Origin: JANQPA01 sp964628385
GTDB lineage: Bacteria; Bacteroidota; Bacteroidia; Chitinophagales; Saprospiraceae
Assembly: GCA_964628385.1 (NCBI GenBank)
Contig: CAZVOD010000042.1
Span: forward strand, 1 to 38,124
Length of the DNA: 38,124 nucleotides
Direction of reading: 5' to 3'
Shown: piece by piece, positions 24,845 to 32,755 of the stretch
Layout: each line of letters starts with the position of its first letter
Numbering within the stretch: the stretch's first letter is position 1
Notes under the pieces: generated by a model
Databases searched by the model: none
What the model saw: only the letters and a program-made list of their open reading frames with translations
What the model was told of the DNA's origin: nothing
Made by a program: the position numbers and the translations under genes

Positions 24845-24959
24845 AAATTTTAGAATGTAAATATAAGGGCTTAACAGAGAAAAAGAGTAAGAATGTATCT
24901 GGATTTTGCTCCTGATTTAAGAGGAAAAAAATAATTTTAAATATCGATCCAAATTACCA

Positions 24960-25091
24960 TCAGAAATCCGATTGTAATAAGTTGGGATTGTCATTATATA
25001 CTTTGATAATTAATTCTCCAAAGAGCGTGTTAGCCCAGGCAAACCACCTACGGGTAAATTCTTCCGGATTATCCTTTTCAAAAGCTGATCT
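24960..25091 (-). pseudogene. C-terminal remnant of a GH125 exo-alpha-1,6-mannosidase gene
   Basis: A 43-codon open stretch, entered straight after an in-frame stop (25092-25094) and ending at a TGA (24960-24962), has no start codon. It reads like the extreme C-terminus of glycoside hydrolase family 125: AFEKDNPEEFTRRWFAWANT followed by LFGELI and a short helical tail. This FTRxWFAWANTLFGEL signature is, from knowledge of the family, near-invariant at that position. The other 90% of the gene is absent, so this is a decay or deletion scar lying 10 bases from the stop of the next gene upstream. Confidence 0.8.
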
Positions 25092-25101
25092 TCATATCTT
25101 T

Positions 25102-25908
25102 TCAGGTCCAAATCACTATTGATTGGAATCCAGCCAGGTTCCCATTCTGCCCAATTCCCACAACATAAACAGGGTGGTTGGATTCCAGGTCAGGGTGGTT
25201 ATCTTCACCAACGATAATTATTCTGAGATCGCTGAGGTTAGTATTCATTAATTCGACTACAGACCGGGCTTGTTTATAGTGGCCAGACCTTAGATGTTGT
25301 TCCACAAAAGTAAGTAAAACCTGATCGGCAGGATCAAAACGTTCCACTTTACCCTTTGGAGTTAAGGGATCTAGCCCCATGGCTTGAACAAAAGAGTTGG
25401 AGCTTAATACATTAGAATCATGCTCCAGGAAAAAGGACTTAACATTCATGGCGGCCTCCGAGCCGTAATCATCAAAAAATAAATCTTCCGTTAATGAAGC
25501 GATCTGTTCGCTAACTTCAAGCGGGCTTAATGTAATCCTACTACTGGTAAATCTCAAAAGTTCCATAGTCATAGGAAATGCCGATGGGTGAATTTGAGCA
25601 ATTTCTTGATTGGTCCTTAGAGTAAATTGTTCTTTAACCTCAAAATGGGGGATAATTTGCTCTTGTATAAAGATTATTCCCTTTTCAATGATTTCCTTAG
25701 TGACCCGCATTCTGGGCCTGTCTTCCAGCTTGATGAGAAAGCTGTAAAAGATTTCGAGAAATCTCTTTTGGAGCGGATCTTCTGTTTTATTAAGTAGGTC
25801 TCTAAAGTCTGCGCGACTGACCATACCGTCGCCTTTCATTGCCGAATGTAATGTATCTTGGATAGTGTCTAATGTCTTTTCCAGGTGAGTAATTTTTATC
25901 AATGCCAT
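25102..25908 (-). CDS. Two-part protein with C-terminal nuclease A inhibitor-like domain
   Basis: 268 residues, no signal peptide, so cytosolic. The C-terminal half (about 126-268) matches the layout of NuiA, the Anabaena inhibitor of the NucA non-specific nuclease: a helix-strand opening (EVSEQIASLTEDLFF, 131-145), an aromatic/acidic middle, a long helix (FDPADQVLLTFVEQHL, 191-206) and the closing VYVVGIGQNGNLAGFQSIV (247-265), close to NuiA's VYVIG-x4-GNLAG end. The N-terminal half (1-125) is a helical region I cannot place. No cognate nuclease gene is near. Own terminator-bounded transcript downstream of the fasciclin gene. It abuts the GH125 remnant. Confidence 0.75.
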   Translation of the reverse strand: MALIKITHLEKTLDTIQDTLHSAMKGDGMVSRADFRDLLNKTEDPLQKRFLEIFYSFLIKLEDRPRMRVTKEIIEKGIIFIQEQIIPHFEVKEQFTLRTNQEIAQIHPSAFPMTMELLRFTSSRITLSPLEVSEQIASLTEDLFFDDYGSEAAMNVKSFFLEHDSNVLSSNSFVQAMGLDPLTPKGKVERFDPADQVLLTFVEQHLRSGHYKQARSVVELMNTNLSDLRIIIVGEDNHPDLESNHPVYVVGIGQNGNLAGFQSIVIWT

Positions 25909-25950
25909 GACTGTTAGTTATAAGTTTTGCTTTCCCAAAATAAGCCTAAT

Positions 25951-25995
25951 AGAAAGAAAAATCCCGAATTTTCGAGAGAATTGAAAATTCGGGAT
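25951..25995 (-). terminator. Intrinsic terminator after fasciclin gene
   Basis: A 12-bp perfect stem, ATCCCGAATTTT (25961-25972) with its reverse complement (25984-25995), is followed on the minus strand by TTTTCTTTCT. It ends the fasciclin transcript before the nuclease-inhibitor-like gene. Confidence 0.85.
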
Positions 25996-26077
25996 GGTTC
26001 AGATATGATTTAAGGAGGAAGTTAGTGATTAAATAATGGTTTAAACACATTTTACCTCCTCAAGATCAGTCTTTTCA

Positions 26078-27671
26078 CTATCTTTTAACCACTAATTGAA
26101 GTGTAGTAGAAACTTTTCCATCAAGAATCTGGATGAAGTATGTTCCGCTACTCAGTTCCGTTAGGTTAAGTCTGTTGCTTCCCTGTACAAGATCTCCGTT
26201 TTGTTGCATAGCGCCAGTAACATCAAAAATTACATACCGATAATTACGCTCGGCAGCGTTGATGTTAATGAAGTCTGTGGTTGGATTCGGAAATATCTCT
26301 AAAGGCGTTTCTTGCAAATCACTCACGGAGCTTGGAAAATCAGGTGATAGTACTGCATCAATCGCATGCACCACTCCATTGTCGACAGCTATATCCGCTG
26401 ATATCACACGGGAATTGTTGATTACTACTCCGTCAGATAAGTCAACAAAGATAAAATTACCTGGGAAAAGTGTCTCCACTGACATTCCATCTGATAATTG
26501 ATCAGAAGTTACTGCTGTTCCCAAAACATGGTACAATAAGATATTCGCCAAATCACCGGTAGGGTCTTCCAAAAGAGTATTCAGTGTTTCACCCAAAGCA
26601 GNNNNNNNNNNNNNNNNNNNNNNNNNNNNNNNNNNNNNNNNNNNNNNNNNNNNNNNNNNNNNNNNNNNNNNNNNNNNNNNNNNNNNNNNNNNNNNNNNNN
26701 NGCAATTCAGCGGCAACTACGGCGGTTGTCAGGGTATTAAATCCGTTGTCGATAGCTACATCAACTACTGTTTCCACAGGAAGGACAACGGCATCGATGG
26801 CGTGTACGGTACCATTGCTGGAAGTTACATCAGCCAGGGTTACCTGAGCCTGGTTAACAAAAACAGTACCGTCGGCGCTGGTCTTAGTTAGTTTCAATGT
26901 ATTGGCATCATTCAAAGGTGTAGCGATCAAGCCGTTAGTTACATCAGCTGCAGCGACATTCATGCCCAGTACATGGTACAACAAGATGTCAGCCAAATCA
27001 CCGGTAGGGTCTTCCAAAAGAGTATTCAGTGTTTCACCCAAAGCAGCGAAAGCGTCATCGGAAGGTGCAAAAACGGTGAACGTACCAGCTGGATCAGTCA
27101 AAGCTGGTAGCAATTCAGCGGCAACTACGGCGGTTGTCAGGGTATTAAATCCGTTGTCGATAGCCACATCAACTACTGTTTCCACCGGAAGGACAACGGC
27201 ATCGATAACGTGTACCACACCATTAGAAGCCGGAATGTCCCTTACGGTAATTCTTGCCTGATTAGCGAAAAGTTCGTCAGTGGCGCTTGTTCTTGTGAAT
27301 TTTAGTGTATTGGCATTATTCAAAGGCGTAGCGATCAGGCCGTTGGTTACATTGGCTGCAGGTACATTCGCATCCAACACGTGATACAGCAAGATATCAG
27401 CTAAAGCACCAGTAGGATCCTGAAGCAGCGTATTTACTGTTTCACCCAAAGCAGCGAAAGCCTCATCGGTAGGAGCAAACAGAGTAAGCGAAGCATTGGG
27501 GTTTTCCAATGCTGAGCGCAACTGCGCAGTGTCAATGGCCAACTCCAGTGTATTATGATCATCTGAAGCAGCGACAATGTCATATACGGTTTGTCCGCTA
27601 AGGCTAGTGGACAATGCTATGGCAAAAAAGCCAAAAAGTAATCGGGAAAAGAACGTGTTAATGTGATTCAT
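26078..27671 (-). CDS. Secreted fasciclin (FAS1) repeat protein with T9SS sorting domain, interrupted by assembly gap
   Basis: Surface or secreted adhesion protein. Signal peptide 1-26, then at least three FAS1 domains: the first about 28-155, the second about 158-290, the third cut by the N-run. The C-terminus (about the last 85 residues) is a T9SS sorting domain (PLEIFPNPTTDFININA through LSSGTYFIQI). The two readable parts (26078-26601 and 26702-27671) lie in different frames if the 100 Ns are taken literally, but the N-run is a placeholder: filling it with the 63 bases of the sister repeat (27047-27109) gives one 518-residue frame. So this is one gene, not two. Downstream terminator present. 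Confidence 0.88.
26547..27163. repeat. 408-bp tandem FAS1 DNA repeat
   Basis: Bases 26547-26601 are identical to 26992-27046 (55 bp), and 26702-26755 to 27110-27163 (54 bp), with high similarity continuing beyond. The right-hand pair is 408 bp apart; the left-hand pair is 445 apart with the 100-N filler, or 408 if the gap is 63. The repeat unit is thus 408 bp (136 codons, one FAS1 domain). Such near-identity in neighbouring units suggests recent duplication or gene conversion. Confidence 0.9.
26602..26701. other. Assembly gap (100 N)
   Basis: Exactly 100 unknown bases, a standard scaffolding placeholder, placed inside the third FAS1 repeat. The true length is probably 63 bases plus a multiple of 408. 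Confidence 0.98.
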
Positions 27672-27991
27672 GTTTAATTAAAATTGATTCTTTTCCTATA
27701 ATACCTGGTTGCTTTTTTAGTTGCTAAAAAAAAGATACAAATGGAGATTTGTTTATTATTTTGCAAATAGCAAGAAAATTAGGTGAGGTGATTAGTGGAT
27801 ACTCAAGTTACTTTTACAATCAGGACTAATGGCTTAGCTTGGTCTACTGAGAAGATTAGATAGTAAAATAGGTGGAAATTGTCCCTGGCTAACCCATCCG
27901 CTGCTGCGATCCTTTGCTTAAATGCCCTGTGGGCATTTAAGCAAAGGATCGCTGTGAGTCTAATATATCCCTACCGTTGGAAGGAAAGCTA
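27672..27991. other. Spacer upstream of fasciclin gene
   Basis: 320 bases without a gene. It contains the fasciclin promoter region, in which no exact -7/-33 pair was seen, and the perfect hairpin at 27906-27952. Confidence 0.45.
27906..27952. repeat. Perfect hairpin, 22-bp arms, 3-base loop
   Basis: GCGATCCTTTGCTTAAATGCCC (positions 27906-27927; 22 bases, first 20 GCGATCCTTTGCTTAAATGC) is followed by TGT and its exact reverse complement (27931-27952). It lies 39 bases beyond the stop of the secreted unknown gene on the minus strand. There is no T-run on either side, so it is stronger and less typical than an intrinsic terminator; a REP-like element or 3'-end stabiliser is possible. Confidence 0.7.
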
Positions 27992-29167
27992 TTATTTGTG
28001 TAAACATCCGATCTGGTTCTGAAAAAAGTCGAGATTATATACTTCGTACTCCTCGTAGCCGCTGCTCCAGGAGACGATGATGCTATCAACTTCACCGTTT
28101 TTGAGGCTGTTGAGGTATGATTGGCTGATGGGGTAATTAACCTCATAGGTGAGTAGTTCCTGCTCTGTATCGTAGTGGCCGCTATCCATTTTGCCGGAAT
28201 GCAACTGAATAAATCCACCATTCAGCAGCCGAATGATAAGCATACTGCCTTTTTCTATAAACCCGTAGGCTTCCCGCGCATTGGGATAAGCAAAGCTGAA
28301 GCGCAGGGATAAAATGCGATAACCGCCGCCCAAGGAAGTCATAAAAGCTTCACACTTGAGATATTCGCGATCTTTAAGGTACATGCGAAGACGAGCATCA
28401 GTGTAAGTGAATAAGGTTTCCTTTCGGAGGTCTTTTCGCCAAAGCCCATTCATTTTATCGTAGCCTTCATAATCATAAATACATTCTTTTTCTGATTTTT
28501 GACGAATTCCTCCATTGTAGGTTGTTTCGAATGGGAGGTCCATAACTGGAAGTTCCTGATAGAATTTATCAAGGTTGGCAAAACTCCGGGCGTTGTCGGC
28601 TTCAAAAGCCTCTCTGGTGGTTATCTTTTCCTCCACTTCTTCATTGAAGTGCCCTTGTTGTAAGTCACTTTCAGCATTTTCGTATTCCTGCATAGCCAGC
28701 ATGGCTTCTTTAACAGTACGCTGCTCCGTTTGAATAGCTAGCTCCAGCCGCTTGTTAAGCTGCTCAGCTTGTTGAGGGTCTATATTGTCGCTTTTGAGCA
28801 AAGACTCTAGCTTTTGCCGATTATATTTAGCATCTTCCGCCCGCCTTTGGGCGATGGATGAGGCATCACGGGCAATTTGAGCATGCCGAATGGCTATTTT
28901 TCGGGCATCCTCTTCTGTGAAACTTATTGGGTTTTCAAGCGGCGAAACATTACCGCTAAATGTAGGATATCTGTTGCTTTCGGTGTCTGCCAGGTCCAGA
29001 GAGTCTCTTTGGGCATTTTTTGACTGATCAAAATATTCCCATTTACCATCTGGATAAACTATTATTTTTTCTCCGTTTTCATTTTTTCTTATCTCCTGTG
29101 CATTCAGATTTACTATGACAAAAAAGCTGCACAGCAGTGAAATACACGAAATTTTGATAAATTGCAT
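27992..29167 (-). CDS. Secreted coiled-coil protein of unknown function
   Basis: Not recognised. 391 residues. Signal peptide 1-23 ending NLNAQ. Directly after it comes NENGEKIIVYPDGKWEYF (28-45), a short motif common at the start of Bacteroidota secreted proteins. Residues about 85-190 are a charged, alanine-rich helical region, probably coiled coil. The C-terminal 180 residues are beta-rich with two cysteines (CIYDYEGYDKMNGLWRKDLR around 228-247) and end with a Trp-Ser-Ser-Gly/Tyr-Glu-Glu-Tyr segment. Probably periplasmic. Divergent from the peptidase-like lipoprotein gene; a strong hairpin follows the stop. Confidence 0.78.
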   Translation of the reverse strand: MQFIKISCISLLCSFFVIVNLNAQEIRKNENGEKIIVYPDGKWEYFDQSKNAQRDSLDLADTESNRYPTFSGNVSPLENPISFTEEDARKIAIRHAQIARDASSIAQRRAEDAKYNRQKLESLLKSDNIDPQQAEQLNKRLELAIQTEQRTVKEAMLAMQEYENAESDLQQGHFNEEVEEKITTREAFEADNARSFANLDKFYQELPVMDLPFETTYNGGIRQKSEKECIYDYEGYDKMNGLWRKDLRKETLFTYTDARLRMYLKDREYLKCEAFMTSLGGGYRILSLRFSFAYPNAREAYGFIEKGSMLIIRLLNGGFIQLHSGKMDSGHYDTEQELLTYEVNYPISQSYLNSLKNGEVDSIIVSWSSGYEEYEVYNLDFFQNQIGCLHK

Positions 29168-29469
29168 AAGGCTTGTAAATTGGACCGGTTCAGGAATTGA
29201 GTTGTTTCAATTTTTGGATATCCGGCAGCATCAACAAATAAGAAGATTTAAATTCAATCGGCTGGTATCATGGACCAACCATTTTTTACATAACTACCCC
29301 CTGAGGAAACACTTACTTATTGTCAATCCTGTTCAGTAAACTTATTTCGCAGGACATAAATGCTGGTAAAAAAGCGTCCGTTTTAACCCATTTGATACCC
29401 GCGCAAAAATTTGGTATAAAATAACAATTTTGATACAAAAATACAGGCTCTATTGATTACTAAAGGGTT
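29168..29469. other. Divergent intergenic region
   Basis: 302 bases between the secreted coiled-coil gene and the peptidase-like lipoprotein gene. I see no gene, repeat or exact promoter consensus. Confidence 0.4.
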
Positions 29470-31668
29470 ATGCTTAAAATTTCAATAAAAATGATGTATT
29501 CCCTAAAAAAATACATACTACTAATTATACTTTTAGCTACGGTGAGTTCCTGTGATTTGTTCCGCAGTAGTGGAAAATTCCCTATAATTTCAACAGATTA
29601 TCCCATAGCTAAAAGAGATACCAGTATACGTGATCAGTACTATAATGTTACCGTTAGGGATCCTTACCGGTGGATGGAAAATACCAGCTCTGAACCAACC
29701 CGACAATGGATACAAGAGCAGCGTGTAGCTTTCACCAATTATATGGACGCTGTTCCGTTCAATGACCCTGTCAAAACGCTGCTGAATCGACTTTGGAAGT
29801 TCGATCAGTTTACTGCTCCCTTTCGATTGGGTAATGGCTTGGCACAATTCATAAGTATAGACCCAGCTCAGCAGCCGGTGCTTTATCAGGTTAATGAGTT
29901 TGGTGAAACGGGTAGGGTATTGTTCAACCCTAACGTGAGTCTGGCTTTTGATGATGTCTTTTTTCTGGGTTGGTATTTTTCGCCGGGCGGACGCTTCGCA
30001 GCAACCGTCATTCAGGAAACGGGTGGCCTCTGGAAAACGATAATCGTTATCGACCTAGAAACGGGACAGCGGCTGGAAGATGAAATCATAGGCTTACAGG
30101 ATACTCGCATTGCCTGGTATAAAACGGGATTTTATTACACAAAATATGATGAAAATAAAAGTAATGGATTGTCTAATGCGCCGGACTATTTTCATCAGGT
30201 GTATTATCATCAGTTGGGTTCGCTGGCCCGCAGTGACGAATTGATATTCAGAGACCTTTCTGAGCCGACTCAGGTAATCGAGCCTTTTATCAGCAATAAT
30301 AAAGATTATCTTTTGCTGCATTGCCGATCGGCTCGTACGGGGGTTAGGTTGCTGGCCAAAAATTTCAATCGCAATAGCGTTTTTGAAGAAATATTAAGTA
30401 TCAAAGAAGGCGATCTCAATTTTGTTGGTGAATTAAACAATAACTTTTATGTCATCACCAATGATCAGGCCCCTAACGGTCATTTGATAAGAACTGCTCA
30501 GGCAAATTTGGGAAAAGATAGCTGGGAAATTATTATTCCTGAATCTGGCGATATACTGGAAAAGGTAAATTTAACAAACAACCGCATCGTTGCTGTTTAT
30601 TACAAAGATGGTGCACAAAATATCAAAATTTTTGACTTACAGGGTCGTTTGCAACATCGACTGGAGCTACCTGAACCGGGTTCGGTAGACGATATGAGTA
30701 TGGATCGGACCGCCGAGATAGGCTATTTATCTTTCAGCTCTTTTTTACAGACACCTCGCATTTATGAGTTGGATGTATCTGACGGAGCAATGGAAATTTA
30801 CAAATCTTCTTTTAGTGATTTTGCCTACGAACAGTACCGTGTAAACAAAGTACGCTATCCCAGTCTGGATGGCGAACCTGTAGCGATGTATATTCTCAGG
30901 GCCAGGGGAAGTACTCTGTCGCCACAAACCCCGACTTTACTTATTGGCAGTGGCAGTAAGCACGATGATATTTCGCCCCGGTATAATCCGACGGGGCTTC
31001 AGCTTGTACCTGCTTTTTTGGAACTCGGAGGGCAGGTGGCTATTCCCATCATTAGAGGATCGGGTCGTGATGGTTCTTATTGGCATAAGATGGGTATCCG
31101 GCAGGACCGGCAGAAGGCTTTTGATGATTTTCAGGCGGCGGCAGATTATCTGATACAAAATGGCTATACCCGCTCTGACAAGCTGGCTGCTTATGGTCAA
31201 GGGCCAGTGGCCGGAGCACTCGTAGCAGGCTGTATGATACAGCACCCGGACCTGTTCAAAGTTGTTGTGAGCCGTGAAGGAATTTACGATTTTTTGAGGT
31301 ATCAGCATTTCAATAATGCCTGGAAATTTGCTGATGAAATAGGCTGGGCTGAAAATAGAGCTGACTTCAATCCGCTTTGGGCTATTGACCCCCGTAGAAA
31401 TGCCATCTCTACCCAATACCCTGCCGTATTGTTAGTATCTTCTATTACCAACAGGGAAGTTGCGCCAGTACATGCCTATAAACTGGCCGCCGAGTTGCAG
31501 GTGCGCCAAAAAGGGCGTTCGCCGGTTCTGATGAAATTGGATAATGCAGTATATGACAGGATGATTCATCCGGCAGAACTTACTATAGACGAGGCCAGCG
31601 CCATTTTAGCTTTTATGCTTTATCAATTAGAATATAATCCATTCCTTTCACCAGAAAATGTTCAGTAA
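29470..31668 (+). CDS. Prolyl oligopeptidase-family lipoprotein, probably catalytically inactive
   Basis: 732 residues, the usual length and order of family S9A: lipoprotein signal with lipobox VSSC (C28), N-terminal segment with VRDPYRWMEN (62-71), a beta-propeller (about 110-450) and an alpha/beta-hydrolase domain (about 455-725). The fold markers RGSGRDGSYWHKMG (529-542) and IQHPDLFKVVVSREGIYDFLRY (590-611) remain. However, the nucleophile motif GGSNGG is replaced by GQGPVAG (576-582) without serine, the Asp position DDRV reads TNREV (660-664), and the His position AGHG reads AVYD (693-696). The frame is intact, so this is a pseudoenzyme rather than a pseudogene. Starts at codon 8 or 9 are possible. 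It ends 17 bases before cdaA. Confidence 0.88.
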   Translation: MLKISIKMMYSLKKYILLIILLATVSSCDLFRSSGKFPIISTDYPIAKRDTSIRDQYYNVTVRDPYRWMENTSSEPTRQWIQEQRVAFTNYMDAVPFNDPVKTLLNRLWKFDQFTAPFRLGNGLAQFISIDPAQQPVLYQVNEFGETGRVLFNPNVSLAFDDVFFLGWYFSPGGRFAATVIQETGGLWKTIIVIDLETGQRLEDEIIGLQDTRIAWYKTGFYYTKYDENKSNGLSNAPDYFHQVYYHQLGSLARSDELIFRDLSEPTQVIEPFISNNKDYLLLHCRSARTGVRLLAKNFNRNSVFEEILSIKEGDLNFVGELNNNFYVITNDQAPNGHLIRTAQANLGKDSWEIIIPESGDILEKVNLTNNRIVAVYYKDGAQNIKIFDLQGRLQHRLELPEPGSVDDMSMDRTAEIGYLSFSSFLQTPRIYELDVSDGAMEIYKSSFSDFAYEQYRVNKVRYPSLDGEPVAMYILRARGSTLSPQTPTLLIGSGSKHDDISPRYNPTGLQLVPAFLELGGQVAIPIIRGSGRDGSYWHKMGIRQDRQKAFDDFQAAADYLIQNGYTRSDKLAAYGQGPVAGALVAGCMIQHPDLFKVVVSREGIYDFLRYQHFNNAWKFADEIGWAENRADFNPLWAIDPRRNAISTQYPAVLLVSSITNREVAPVHAYKLAAELQVRQKGRSPVLMKLDNAVYDRMIHPAELTIDEASAILAFMLYQLEYNPFLSPENVQ

Positions 31669-31685
31669 TCGATAGCTCTTGGTTT

Positions 31686-32477
31686 ATGATGTTTAAAATT
31701 GGATTTTTACCGGTCAGAATTTGGGATATCCTTGATATTCTCATTGTTGGATATTTGATGTATCAAATCTATCGTTTGCTAAAGGGGAATATCGCTTTCA
31801 GTATTTTTGTGGGTGTTCTGACCCTGTATGCCGTATGGTGGCTGGTTGATCAGTTAAACATGGATTTACTGGGCGCCGTCCTGGATCAATTTGTAAAGGT
31901 TGGCGTCATTGTTTTAATTATTATTTTTCAGCCAGAGGTAAGGCGCTTCCTAATTTTCTTGGGGCGAAGTACCTTGCGGCAACGCTCCAATTTTTTGGGT
32001 AATATTATTGATCGGAATTTTGAGGGTGGAGAGAAACAAGAAAAACAAGTTACAGCCATTAAAAAAGCGGTTATGCGCATGTCCAGAGCGAGAACCGGAG
32101 CGCTGTTAGTATTGTCTAAAAATCTGGACCTCGAGGGGTTGATCAATTCTGGCGTTTTAATAGATGGTAATATTCATGAAAGTTTGTTAGAGTCTATTTT
32201 CAATAAATTGAGCCCGCTACACGATGGCGCGGTAATTCTGGAAGATGGGAAAATAAAATTTGCCAGTACTATCCTGCCGGTATCTGAAAGTCAGGATTTA
32301 CCGGGTCTGGTGGGGCTTAGGCATCGGGCGGCTGTCGGTATTACGGAGCGGGCCAATGTAGTGGCTTTTGTGGTATCGGAAGAAACCGGAGGGATTTCTT
32401 TTGCTCACGAAGGAAAATTGAGAAGACGCCTCAATGAGGAGGAATTAACAGTACTGCTGAACCAGCATTTAACTTGA
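31686..32477 (+). CDS. cdaA: Diadenylate cyclase CdaA (DisA_N domain)
   Basis: Membrane-bound enzyme that joins two ATP into the second messenger c-di-AMP, which controls osmolyte transport and cell-envelope homeostasis. 263 residues: three membrane helices (about 13-30, 36-54, 66-82), a linker and the DAC domain (about 100-250). Catalytic motifs DGA (D180-A182 in PLHDGAVIL) and RHR (R212-R214 in GLRHRAAVG) are intact. The start is one of two consecutive ATG codons (31686 or 31689). It follows the inactive peptidase gene with a 17-base gap, so is probably co-transcribed. The cdaR/ybbR partner common in Firmicutes is absent, as is the folP neighbour often seen in Bacteroidota. Confidence 0.94.
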   Translation: MMFKIGFLPVRIWDILDILIVGYLMYQIYRLLKGNIAFSIFVGVLTLYAVWWLVDQLNMDLLGAVLDQFVKVGVIVLIIIFQPEVRRFLIFLGRSTLRQRSNFLGNIIDRNFEGGEKQEKQVTAIKKAVMRMSRARTGALLVLSKNLDLEGLINSGVLIDGNIHESLLESIFNKLSPLHDGAVILEDGKIKFASTILPVSESQDLPGLVGLRHRAAVGITERANVVAFVVSEETGGISFAHEGKLRRRLNEEELTVLLNQHLT

Positions 32478-32516
32478 GGTGCCAGAAATTTTGTATTGTA
32501 CTAAGGTCAATAGTTA

Positions 32517-32693
32517 ATGATTATTAAGAGAATAGAAGAATTTAAGATACTAACTGATGTTTATTATCGGATCGCCCTCTTACTGGAAGCCTCTTTTACC
32601 GGCTATCCCAAAGGAAAAAGTTTTTACAAGCAAGCGCCTCATTTCAGATATCTGGTTTGGAAGGCAGGCGAATTGGTAGGCCATATATTTTAG
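32517..32693 (+). pseudogene. Truncated GNAT acetyltransferase (N-terminal part)
   Basis: A 58-codon frame from an ATG to a TAG encodes only the front of an acetyltransferase: an N-terminal helix region, then QAPHFRYLVWKAGELVGHIF, which resembles the first GNAT strands of AAC(2')/NodA-like proteins where the text normally continues through the acetyl-CoA loop. Nothing in the following 60 bases continues the fold. It is probably the remnant of a deleted gene. Confidence 0.55.
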
Positions 32694-32755
32694 CGGTATT
32701 TTGGAGGAGAAACTAAAAAAGTGTATTTAAACCAACTTAATAATATTATCCATTT

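Noticed and set aside
25805..25830. EF-hand-like segment in the nuclease-inhibitor-like protein (KGDGMVSRADF)
   Set aside because: It lacks the DxDxDG spacing of calcium ligands; only a superficial likeness.
25102..25908. Nuclease/immunity (toxin-antitoxin) pair
   Set aside because: No nuclease gene or toxin-like frame lies next to the inhibitor-like gene, so a pair cannot be claimed from this window.
26547..27163. CRISPR-like repeat
   Set aside because: The repeats are 408 bp in-frame coding units of FAS1 domains, not short repeats with spacers.
26078..27671. Two separate fasciclin genes or a frameshifted pseudogene
   Set aside because: The frame break exists only if the 100 Ns are taken as a true length; a 63-base fill from the sister repeat restores one frame.
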